Assembly (NCBI GenBank): GCA_016721435.1
Contig: JADKIC010000017.1
Coordinates: forward strand, 24,775-88,774
Length of the DNA: 64,000 nt
Direction of reading: 5' to 3'
From: Bacteroidota bacterium
GTDB lineage: Bacteria > Bacteroidota > Bacteroidia > AKYH767-A > OLB10
In this document: in pieces, positions 56,445-64,000 of the stretch
Numbering within the stretch: the stretch's first letter is position 1
Layout of the letters: every line of letters starts with the position of its first letter
The notes under the pieces: model-generated
The model's database searches: none
The model's input: only the letters and a program-made list of their open reading frames with translations
Told to the model about the DNA's origin: nothing
Position numbers and translations under genes: made by a program

Positions 56445-58083
56445 ATGTTCATCCAACGATTCCGACTGATTGCCTCCTCTATCCTATTCCTCCTGATTTT
56501 CAGTCCGGGCATCCAGGCACAACAAGCGTTAAACTCCGGAAATTTCTCCGGTTATTTTGAAGCGAACGGTCAATATTACGAAGCAGATTCGGCGATTGAT
56601 GCGCCGGAGGTACGCGAAAAATGGCTGAACAATGGTTTCATGAGTCTTAGTTATAACTATGGCAGCCTTAGCGCCGGCATTCGCTATGAAAGTTATCTCA
56701 ACACCTTACTGGATTTGACCCCAGCTATAAAGGGAATGGCATCACGAACAGATATATCACCTATACGAATGACATCCTGAGCGTGACAGCCGGTAATTTT
56801 ATGAGCAATTCGGCAGTGGGCTTGTGTTTCGCTCTTACTGGGAACCTAACCTTGGACTCGACAATTCAATGGATGGATTAAGAGCTGTCTTCACACCAAA
56901 GCCCGGTATTACTTTCAAAGGAGTGATCGGTCGCCAGCGGGATTTTTTCACCTATCCGGAGAATGTGGTGAGAGGAGTTGATGGAGATATTCAGATCAAT
57001 GATGCGATTCCTTTTCTATCAGGAATGAAATTGCGGATAGGCCTTGGCGGTAGTTTTGTCAGTAAGTTTCAGAAAGACGATAAGCCTTCGCTCATTCTCC
57101 CTGAAAATGTGGGCGCTTATGCCGGACGAATTAATCTCCGCTATGGCAAACTCGCCTTTGATGCGGAGTATGCCTATAAAATCAATGACCCTTCTCAAGC
57201 CAATCTCTTTACCTATAACTACGGGGAAGCCCTCTTTGCCAATTTGACGTATACGCAAAAGGGATTGGGCATTCGTCTCAGCGCGAAACGCGTGGACAAT
57301 ATGGATTATCGTTCGGACCGGGGGGTGACCGGTACCCGATTACTCATCAACTATCTTCCTGCCGTAAACCGTCAGCAAACCTATCGACTGGCAACACTCT
57401 ATCCTTACGCTACGCAGGCGCTGGGCGAGATGGGTGGATCTACAGAAATCTACTATACCTTTAAGCCTAAGTCTGCTCTCGGTGGAGAATATGGCACCAC
57501 CATCATGACCAACTTTGCAGGAGTCAGTGATATTGACAGAAAAAATCTTGATGATACACTCGGCTACGTTTCTGATTTTACAACAATAGGAGATGATCGC
57601 TTTTATCAGGAAGTCACCTTTGAAGTCACTAAAAAATTATCAAAGAAAAGTAAGGTCATCGTTAGCTACCTCTATCAGATTTATGACCGGGTAAAAATTG
57701 AAGGCAAAATCGCCGAGAAGCAAGTCACCTCCCATTTAGGAGTTGTTGAATACACGTATAAGTTCTCCTCCACCAACAGTATTCGGGTTGATCTGGAACA
57801 TCTGTACACGGAGCAAGACCGTGGAAACTGGGCGATGGCTTTAGTGGAGTTCGATATGGCGCCACACTGGACACTCACGGTCTTTGACGAATGGAATTAT
57901 GGAAACGATGACAGCAAAAAAAGATTCCATTATTTCAATGGCAGTGTTAACTATGTGAAAGGTGGCACCCGCTTAAGCTTATCATGGGCTCGTCAACGTG
58001 CTGGTTTGCTTTGTGTAGGTGGTGTCTGCCGCTTTGTACCTGCCAGTAACGGACTTGCACTAACCGTCAGCAGTCGCTTTTAA
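56445..58083 (+). CDS. DUF6029-like outer-membrane barrel protein (two frameshifts)
   Basis: A signal peptide (LIASSILFLLIFSPGIQAQ) precedes alternating aromatic and hydrophobic strands, typical of a beta barrel (GYFEANGQYYEADS, MSLSYNYGSLSAGIRYESYL). The protein ends in Phe (TVSSRF), as barrels do. Missing bases near 56710 and 56802 break the frame. Restoring them reads GFDPSYKGNGITNRYITY and GNFYEQFGSGLVF, and gives 547 codons. I assign it to the DUF6029 family from its sequence feel and its position between a TlpA-like and an Omp28-like gene. The precise role is unknown. Confidence 0.72.
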
Positions 58084-58110
58084 TTCTTGCAAAAAACATC
58101 TGTTCATCCT

Positions 58111-58118
58111 TACCTTTG
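58111..58118 (+). promoter_or_regulatory. -7 element of the Omp28-like gene
   Basis: TACCTTTG matches TAnnTTTG. It overlaps an in-frame ATG at 58116 and so favours the start at 58143. Confidence 0.6.
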
Positions 58119-58142
58119 AAATTCAGAAAAACAAAATACAAC

Positions 58143-58988
58143 ATGAAACTTCATCAACTGGCCCTCTCCGCAATAACTGCTCTATTGATTTCAGGGTGTG
58201 ATAAAATAGAAGGCCCCTATGGTACGAATAACGGAGGAGGTCCGATAGGCGGAGATACCATCGTTCAAAATGTGTTGCTGGAAGATTTCACCGGACATAC
58301 CTGTCAGGCTTGCCCGAATGCACACCGTGAAGCGACAAGGCTCCATGATATATATGGCGACCGATTAATTATTCTGGCCTTACATGCTGATTTCTGGGCC
58401 GACCCGTACCCCGCAGGAGCGCCCTATTTTACTTATGATTTTCGTAATCCAACCGCCACTGCCATTGCTACCGACTTCAACGTGATCGGACAACCTTTCC
58501 CGAAAGGAATGGTTCACCGAATGCTGAATCCGGGTACCAGCGATCAACTTATTCTCGACTGGGCAGGATGGGAAAGCAAGGTGGACCAATGGATCAATAC
58601 TGTAGCAAAAGCCGGAATAGAAATCGCAACTTCTTATGATAGTGGCAATAAAAATATGACTGCGGATATCGACTTAAAAGTAGTCAGCGATCTTACGGAT
58701 CCTGTTAGTCTGGCTGTTTACTTTGTAGAAGATAGTATTGTCAACTGGCAAAAAGATGGATCAACCAATGTACAAAATTACATCCATCGGCATGTGTTAA
58801 GAGGATCTTTAAACGGAACCTATGGCGAAGATCTGGGCGCTTTAACGGCAGGAACGGAGCTGACGAAAAGTTATACCGGACAGCTGACTCCGGCAGATGC
58901 CGATGCGGCACACATTTACATTGTTGCCATCTTGACTAATAATGTAACGAAGGAAGTGATCCAGGTAGAAGAGGTCAAACTTCAATAA
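58143..58988 (+). CDS. Omp28-like lipoprotein with thioredoxin-like CxxC motif
   Basis: 281 aa from the chosen ATG. The lipobox ends at Cys19 (LLISGC). A thioredoxin-like domain starts near residue 43 (VLLEDFTGHTCQACPNAHRE) with the CxxC pair Cys54/Cys57, and a cis-Pro-like IGQPFPKGMVHR follows. The C-terminal half (about 150-281) is an Ig-like domain typical of Omp28-related proteins of Bacteroidota. It is probably an outer-membrane lipoprotein with a redox or structural role. Intact; the CDP-alcohol transferase starts 8 bases later, suggesting an operon. Confidence 0.87.
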   Translation: MKLHQLALSAITALLISGCDKIEGPYGTNNGGGPIGGDTIVQNVLLEDFTGHTCQACPNAHREATRLHDIYGDRLIILALHADFWADPYPAGAPYFTYDFRNPTATAIATDFNVIGQPFPKGMVHRMLNPGTSDQLILDWAGWESKVDQWINTVAKAGIEIATSYDSGNKNMTADIDLKVVSDLTDPVSLAVYFVEDSIVNWQKDGSTNVQNYIHRHVLRGSLNGTYGEDLGALTAGTELTKSYTGQLTPADADAAHIYIVAILTNNVTKEVIQVEEVKLQ

Positions 58989-58996
58989 ATGATCGT

Positions 58997-59590
58997 ATGC
59001 AGCGGACAGCGTTTTACATCATCAACGGAATCACGCTGTACAGAATTGTTAGTGCTTTTCTACTCTTCTATCTCATTTACGCCGGACATCCTGAAATTTT
59101 CAAATGGTTGTTGGCCGTCAGTTTTTTTACGGACTTAATTGACGGATATCTTGCCCGAAAATTCCATGTGGAAAGCGTTGCAGGATCCTTTCTTGATTCC
59201 ATTGGCGATGATTTAACTGTACTTGCGGGAATGGTGGGTATGTATTTCTTTAAATATGAATTCCTTTTTGAACAACGTTATCTCCTGTTTACGCTGCTTG
59301 GCTTTTTCTTCCTGCAGATTGGCGCATCGTTAGTTCGCTACAAAAAAATCTCCAGCTTCCATACACTTCTTGCGAAACTGGCGGCGATACTTCAAGGTAG
59401 TTTTATGATTCTATTGTTTCTATTACCGGACCCCATTTACCCTCTTTTCTACGCTGCAATATTGGTGACATTCCTTGATCTCGTTGAAGAAATAATTCTG
59501 GTATTTATGCTGCGGGAATGGAAAACAAATGTGAAAGGAATTTACTGGGTATTAAAGAATAAGAAATCATCTTTACCGGATAGCCAATAA
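58997..59590 (+). CDS. CDP-alcohol phosphatidyltransferase
   Basis: A 197-aa integral membrane enzyme of phospholipid synthesis with about five to six hydrophobic segments. The complete family motif D-x2-DG-x2-AR-x8-G-x3-D-x3-D is present at Asp46, Asp49-Gly50, Ala53-Arg54, Gly63, Asp67 and Asp71. It transfers a phosphatidyl group from CDP-diacylglycerol to an alcohol. Glycerol-3-phosphate (PgsA-type) is one possibility, but the acceptor cannot be read from the sequence. Intact and tightly behind the Omp28-like gene. Confidence 0.88.
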   Translation: MQRTAFYIINGITLYRIVSAFLLFYLIYAGHPEIFKWLLAVSFFTDLIDGYLARKFHVESVAGSFLDSIGDDLTVLAGMVGMYFFKYEFLFEQRYLLFTLLGFFFLQIGASLVRYKKISSFHTLLAKLAAILQGSFMILLFLLPDPIYPLFYAAILVTFLDLVEEIILVFMLREWKTNVKGIYWVLKNKKSSLPDSQ

Positions 59591-59726
59591 CCTCAACACA
59601 GAAGCACTTTTTCCCGAATATGTATACAGGATTCATTTAAACATACCTGATACAGATCAATTCCTGAATTAATACCAGTCATGAATTGCTAAAGAAACAG
59701 GGCTTAATTTAGACATGCTTTAGAAA

Positions 59727-60360
59727 ATGCATATATCCAAAGAAAACATAATATTTAACATCAACGATAGTAATATCGAAGGCCATCTATGTATCCGGAA
59801 GGATCTCAATCATTGGTTATCTTTTCACATGGAAGTGGTAGCAGTCGTTTCAGCCCAAGAAATAATTTCATCGCTGAAATATTGAACAAGGCAGGTATAT
59901 CTACTTTTCTCCCGGATTTATTAACCCCTGAAGAAGATAAAAACGAAGACAACAGATTCGATATTGAATTACTGACATCACGATTGGCAGAGATAACAAC
60001 AATGATATTGAAGCATTCAAAACTAAAGAATTTTCTAACCGGATATTTCGGAGCAAGTACAGGAGCAGCATCGGCATTGAAAGCATCCGTTGGATTAAAC
60101 AATTGCATCAAAGCCATTGTGTCAAGGGGTGGTCGTCCGGATCTGGTACCTGAAATTTTCACACAAGTAACTGCACCCACATTGCTTATTGTTGGTGAAA
60201 GGGACATTGAAGTTCTAAGATTAAATGATCAGGTATTTCAGTCATTAAAATGTACAAAAAAACTTTCCATTATCCCTGGGCTACGCATCTCTTTGAAGAA
60301 GCCGGCACTTTGGAGCAGGTAGGAAAAATAGCGTGCGATTGGTATAAAAAACACTTGTAG
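59727..60360 (+). CDS. Alpha/beta hydrolase, dienelactone hydrolase-like (two frameshifts)
   Basis: Two single-base losses, near 59794 and 60283, split the frame. Restoring them gives 212 codons. The nucleophile elbow is GASTG in TGYFGASTGAASALKA, the acid is likely the Asp in VGERDIEVLRLN, and the His is in THLFEEAGTLEQV. The N-terminus MHISKENIIFNINDSNIEGH and a FSHGSGSSRFSPRN oxyanion region complete the fold. The next gene, a phosphoribosyltransferase, begins 25 bases on; the two families are often adjacent or fused elsewhere. The substrate is unknown. Confidence 0.82.
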
Positions 60361-60385
60361 GTGAATCGACTAAAAAACATAACCC

Positions 60386-61010
60386 ATGTTTATTGACCGG
60401 AGAGATGCTGCTGTCCAACTAAGCTATGAACTGGCAAAATAGAAATTGTAATGGAATTGTAATGGCTATACCCAGAGGAGGAGTGCCGTTAGGTTACATT
60501 ATCGCACATGCTCTACACCTTCCGCTGGAACTAATTCTTGCCAAGAAAATCGGGCATCCCATGAGTCGGGAATATGCTATAGGTTCAGTAACCTTATCGG
60601 GAATAACCACTGATCCACATTTCACAGATGTTGATCCGGAATACATCATAGAAGAAGGAAGGAGAATACAGGAAGAAATCAGTCGACGTTATGCATTGTT
60701 TACCGGTAAAACGTACTCTCCGAATGTGAAAGGTAAAATTATTATTCTGGTGGATGATGGCATTGCAACCGGCAGAACCTTGATGGCCGCAGTCTGCGAT
60801 TTAAGAAAGATGAATCCCTCGAAAATTGTAATTGCCGTTCCTGTTGCTCCACCTGAAGCAGCTGAGAGATTTAAAAAAATTGCTGATGAATACATTTGCC
60901 TGTTAGAACCGGATAACTTTGAAGGTGTTGGACAGTTTTATAATAACTTCAGTGAAGTTACCGATGACGAGGTGTTATCCATTCTTAAAAAATCAAGAGG
61001 GGAGCATTAA
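60386..61010 (+). CDS. Phosphoribosyltransferase-family protein (N-terminal frameshift)
   Basis: The N-terminus MFIDRRDAAVQLSYELAK reads in one frame. A shift near 60440 leads into the rest, which is clear of stops: NGIVMAIPRGGVPLGYIIAH, AKKIGHPMSREYAIG and the PRPP-binding loop IILVDDGIATGRTL, ending at KKSRGEH. About 208 codons, normal for stand-alone members. The family transfers phosphoribosyl groups or binds PRPP, but members of this subgroup next to dienelactone hydrolases have no settled function. The start at 60426 used by the unshifted frame removes part of the conserved N-terminus. Confidence 0.83.
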
Positions 61011-61387
61011 AAATAAATCTCCGACCTCCTATTCTACATACATCAGCGATTAACATTTGGTTGTTCATTTCTTTGAAGAATAAATTTCCGTTTTTACTTT
61101 TCCAACCCTACATTTGCTTCCGGACATTCAAAATTTATTAAATATTCGTCCCGATTTTTTAAAGTGAACAACTAGTGCAAGGCAGGAATAACAGAACCCT
61201 TACTGTGAACATGCCAGCAAACGCTCAACCATATGAATACATTCTTTAATAAACAGCTCTAGGTGCACCTGCACCTATACAGCTAAATCTCAGCTCTGTC
61301 AACGGTATGCCGTTAGATGTGCGGGCTTCGTAACTGCCTAAACGTTACAAGAAACAATCAATTCATTCACTTAAAAAAATCAAAAAA
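61011..61387. other. Intergenic region, no gene seen
   Basis: About 380 bases between the phosphoribosyltransferase and the secreted cassette. No ORF or clear terminator is evident; no consensus -7 box was found before 61388. Confidence 0.4.
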
Positions 61388-61834
61388 ATGAAAACACCCG
61401 TAACCAACACCTTTAATGCAAAACTATTTTTAATCGGGATCTTTATGATCACCACCCTGCAATCCATTTCTCAAACCAATGAAAGAATTCGTGTGATTTT
61501 TGGTACACGATCCCGGCCTTCCGCCGATGGCAAAGGTTGTGAAGGAGATAAAGGAACATGTTTCATCTTCAACACTAAAGACAAAGTAATGAGTGATGTG
61601 GGCGTTGCAGAAGTATCGGAAGTGAATGGTCGAATCAATTTTAATATCGTTCAGGATCCATCTCCTGCCGGTCCGGAAGAAAATGTCTTCTATGTGCACG
61701 AAGACAAAGTTCTTCCTTATGAAACGGCGAGAGAACTGGGCTATGAGAGTGTCATTATCAAAAGAGGAGAATATCCACTGGACAAAAGAAAAAACATGTT
61801 GGGTACTGTACAGTTAATCGCCATATTTAAATAA
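61388..61834 (+). CDS. Small secreted protein of unknown function (cassette gene 1)
   Basis: 148 aa with a signal peptide (AKLFLIGIFMITTLQSISQ). The mature part begins with a Cys-containing segment (ADGKGCEGDKGTCFIFN) and ends with LPYETARELGYESVIIKRGE + YPLDK. The same layout (two cysteines about six to seven residues apart, later a P.E.AR..G......G.YP motif) is found in the protein at 62676-63104, so the two are paralogues. I do not recognise the family. Intact; a hairpin follows the stop. Confidence 0.75.
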   Translation: MKTPVTNTFNAKLFLIGIFMITTLQSISQTNERIRVIFGTRSRPSADGKGCEGDKGTCFIFNTKDKVMSDVGVAEVSEVNGRINFNIVQDPSPAGPEENVFYVHEDKVLPYETARELGYESVIIKRGEYPLDKRKNMLGTVQLIAIFK

Positions 61835-61850
61835 TATCTAACACATCCAA

Positions 61851-61884
61851 GGCCGGCAGGCAAGTAGCTTCCTGCCGGCTTTAA
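61851..61884 (+). terminator. Hairpin after cassette gene 1
   Basis: GGCCGGCAGG (61851-61860) pairs with CCTGCCGGCT (61871-61880), followed by a short T/A run. It could be a weak terminator or a copy of the GGCAGGCAGG-type repeat. Confidence 0.5.
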
Positions 61885-61896
61885 ATAAAATTGAGT

Positions 61897-62541
61897 ATGA
61901 AAATCCGAATGGCTATTCCCTAAATCGGTAACATCGTTCCTCTTGACCTGCTTCCTGTTCAGCTCCTGCAGCTTCATCGCTAAAGAACTCGTAGGATTCA
62001 GGAGTTACCAGGTACTCTCTGAAAAGAAACATAAACGATTACTCCGGAAAATGGGAGCGTCTTATGAACATGCCTTCCTGATTGACACCAACTATATCAA
62101 CTATCTTAATCTGGAGGACACTGTATATAAGAATTCCAAAGAAAATCATGCTCAACCGATTCAGGCCCTCTATTTCGGACATCAACCTTATCCGAGGCCT
62201 GGTTCATCAATTGCTATGCACCCGGAATTCCGAATCTGAACTGGAATATAGATAATGCCTTTGGCACTTTCCCACCAAAATCACCGGTGCCCCTTGATTC
62301 GCTCCTCTCCTTTCAACAACTTTTCGGACTTACGATACCGTTAGCAGGAAATTCCATCCCCGAAAACAGCCTTGTCACTCCCTATACAGTTGTCATTATC
62401 TGGAACCGGTTTATATTCAGACAATCCAAAAGACTAAACAAATACGTGCAACAAAACTTAAAAAACAGCGGTGTCCCCTATCGGATTTTCTACATCAACA
62501 ATGACAACATCTTTGCCTTCGCCGAAATGGAAAAGCAATAA
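61897..62541 (+). CDS. Predicted lipoprotein of unknown function (cassette gene 2, two frameshifts)
   Basis: One extra A just after the ATG and one missing base near 62210 break the frame; they cancel, and the gene is 215 codons long. Corrected, the N-terminus reads MKSEWLFPKSVTSFLLTC, then FLFSSCSF, a signal with a likely lipobox cysteine. The middle has EKKHKRLLRKMGASYEHAFL, then CYAPGIPNLNWNIDNAFGTF after the second shift. The end has VVIIWNRFIFRQSKRLNKYV and VPYRIFYINNDNIFAFAEME, which may be a divergent thioredoxin-like fold. It lies between two paralogous secreted proteins. No known family is evident. Confidence 0.65.
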
Positions 62542-62675
62542 ATCTGTTTCACCCTAAACCGATCCCGTAAGATCGCTTTTCGAAAAACAGTTCATACGAA
62601 TACTTCTATTGTTCATTCTATTCAAAAAAATATTTCACAAACTCCTTTCAATAAAACACTTTAAAAAACACCATT

Positions 62676-63104
62676 ATGAAAAAAGCAATCTTCCTCTTAA
62701 CCATTGTATTATCCGGTATCTTCAGTGACACTTCGGCACAGATTGAAAAACCCTTACGACTTACAGTGACATTCAGCTTCAACATTGCCGCTCCCCGTCA
62801 GGATTGCAATAGTGGATTCGGATTATGCTTCACCGGCGTCTCGTTAAAAGTCAGGGAGGTAAACGCCGGCCTCACTATAGTTGGTAATACACTTAACATC
62901 TATATCAGCCGCGCACAGATTGATCCACAACTCGACAATGAATTGATGGGGCTGAGTACATTCCCTATCGTAGACGGCACCATCATTCCTCTGGAGATCG
63001 CCCGAAAAGCGGGGCTGCATGATGAAATTGCGTTGGTACCCGGACAGTATCCGATACAAAAGAGCGAGGAGTATTTCATTATTCCTTGTCGGATGGAGGA
63101 ATGA
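62676..63104 (+). CDS. Small secreted protein, paralogue of cassette gene 1
   Basis: 142 aa with a signal peptide (AIFLLTIVLSGIFSDTSAQ). Cys residues in PRQDCNSGFGLCFTG and the segment IPLEIARKAGLHDEIALVPG + QYPIQK match the layout of 61388-61834. The similarity between the two is modest but ordered, implying an old duplication with the lipoprotein gene between them. Function unknown; intact. A hairpin follows at 63155. Confidence 0.75.
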   Translation: MKKAIFLLTIVLSGIFSDTSAQIEKPLRLTVTFSFNIAAPRQDCNSGFGLCFTGVSLKVREVNAGLTIVGNTLNIYISRAQIDPQLDNELMGLSTFPIVDGTIIPLEIARKAGLHDEIALVPGQYPIQKSEEYFIIPCRMEE

Positions 63105-63154
63105 TGATTCATCAAGGTGGATCAACCCTCCGGAATTAAAATCTGTTCACATTA

Positions 63155-63190
63155 AAATGCCGGTGACTTAGAAAAAAGGTACCGGCATTT
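63155..63190 (+). terminator. Hairpin after the secreted cassette
   Basis: AAATGCCGGT (63155-63164) pairs exactly with ACCGGCATTT (63181-63190) around a 16-nt loop. The T run is short. From 63191 to 63434 there is no gene, only low-complexity TTCAAAT sequence (63391-63420). Confidence 0.6.
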
Positions 63191-63434
63191 CGATATGGTG
63201 GATTTATACATTCCTGAAATAAATCATAGAAATTTAGATACATCCATAAATATACTCACTACCCATTTCCAAAAATTAATCCTTGAACTCCTACTAAATT
63301 CACCCCTCTGGTTTATAGCGCCTTCAAATCGTCCATTTTAAATTCACCCATCGCGAGGCTTGGCGATCAAATCACCCATCTTCAAATCTTCAAATTATTG
63401 AAGTTTCAAATTATCAAATCCCCCTTCGTTTTGT

Positions 63435-63442
63435 TACTTTTG
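63435..63442 (+). promoter_or_regulatory. -7 element of the acyl-CoA dehydrogenase gene
   Basis: TACTTTTG matches TAnnTTTG, 18 bases before the ATG at 63461. Confidence 0.65.
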
Positions 63443-63460
63443 CACCAACATCAACATATT

Positions 63461-64000
63461 ATGCCACAAGATCGTTTCCAGGGCCATGACTATTACCTCA
63501 TGGATGAATTATTGACTGAAGAACACCGACTTATCCGCGACTCTGTTCGGGAATGGGTGAAACGTGACGTATCTCCCATCATTGAAGAGTATGCACAGAA
63601 GGCTGAATTCCCTAAACAGATCATTAAGGGTCTGGCCGGTATCGGTGCTTTTGGACCCTATATCCCCACTGAATATGGCGGTGGCGGTCTGGACCAGATT
63701 TCCTATGGACTGATTATGCAGGAGATTGAGCGCGGTGATTCGGGAGTGCGCTCTACGGCATCCGTTCAAAGTTCATTGGTGATGTATCCCATTTACACCT
63801 ATGGCTCTGAAGAACAGCGACGTAAATATCTTCCAAAGCTGGCTTCAGGCGACATGATGGGCTGTTTTGGATTAACCGAGCCTAACCATGGATCCAATCC
63901 GTCGGGCATGCTCACTCATATTAAAGATGCCGGTGATCATGTTATTCTGAATGGGGCTAAAATGTGGATTTCCAATGCTCCCTTTGCAGATATCGCCGTG
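63461..64000 (+). CDS. gcdH: Acyl-CoA dehydrogenase, glutaryl-CoA dehydrogenase type (partial)
   Basis: The first 180 residues of an FAD-dependent acyl-CoA dehydrogenase; the gene runs off the end of the window. MDELLTEEHRLIRDSVREWV, LAGIGAFGPYIPTEYGGGGL, GDSGVRSTASVQSSLVMYPI, MMGCFGLTEPNHGSNPSGML and LNGAKMWISNAPFADIAV fit the glutaryl-CoA dehydrogenase branch (the GVRS..SVQ.SLVM..I segment is distinctive). That enzyme oxidises and decarboxylates glutaryl-CoA to crotonyl-CoA in lysine and tryptophan breakdown. The catalytic glutamate lies beyond the window. Intact so far, with its own promoter. Confidence 0.9.
   Translation, partial: MPQDRFQGHDYYLMDELLTEEHRLIRDSVREWVKRDVSPIIEEYAQKAEFPKQIIKGLAGIGAFGPYIPTEYGGGGLDQISYGLIMQEIERGDSGVRSTASVQSSLVMYPIYTYGSEEQRRKYLPKLASGDMMGCFGLTEPNHGSNPSGMLTHIKDAGDHVILNGAKMWISNAPFADIAV

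Overview
The window comes from a member of the phylum Bacteroidota; the genus cannot be named from sequence alone. Four things support this. Promoters follow the phylum-specific TAnnTTTG pattern. There is a SusC/SusD pair. The type IX secretion (T9SS) translocon gene sprA is present, with about ten predicted T9SS cargo genes around it. The block maeB, ruvA, sprA, gcvH, vanZ-like has the order typical of the phylum.

Layout. 1-3,300: an OsmC-family peroxidase and phosphoenolpyruvate synthase. 3,300-9,600: repeats, tRNA-Ser(GGA) and two broken genes for secreted proteins. 9,900-11,560: a hipB/hipA toxin-antitoxin pair with a perfect 16-bp palindrome overlapping its promoter. 11,700-16,850: a SusC/SusD pair and a YtxJ-type thiol protein. 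17,150-24,080: three secreted proteins (LamG; LamG plus a PNGase F-like glycosidase; delta-60 repeats). 24,300-25,390: a branched-chain aminotransferase. 25,500-41,600, minus strand: two giant tandem paralogues and a vanadium haloperoxidase-type protein that share a C-terminal MopE/'EGYY' module. 41,770-54,650: vanZ-like, gcvH, sprA, ruvA and maeB on the minus strand, interrupted by one plus-strand T9SS type B gene. 54,800-63,100: a small secreted protein, a TlpA-like remnant, a DUF6029-like protein, an Omp28-like lipoprotein, a CDP-alcohol phosphatidyltransferase, a hydrolase plus phosphoribosyltransferase pair, and a three-gene cassette of unknown secreted proteins. 63,461-end: the start of an acyl-CoA dehydrogenase (glutaryl-CoA dehydrogenase type).

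How the genes fit together. SprA would form the outer-membrane exit channel of T9SS, and many neighbouring genes encode its likely cargo: surface proteins with LamG, PKD, PA, MopE, FG-GAP or glycosidase domains. SusC/SusD would import oligomers across the outer membrane, and the PNGase F-like enzyme could release glycans from glycoproteins. The remaining genes are general metabolism (ppsA, ilvE, gcvH, maeB, gcdH), repair (ruvA) and redox functions (OsmC, YtxJ, Omp28-like).

Major caveat. More than half of the long genes are interrupted by single-base frameshifts, while several genes of 3-4 kb are intact. In many cases adding back single bases restores the family-typical length exactly; ilvE, for example, needs five added bases. 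I read most of these as consensus errors in the assembly rather than true pseudogenes, and I give each gene its full inferred span. Two genes (the TlpA-like gene and the sprA N-terminus) also appear to lack a block of roughly 250-300 bp.
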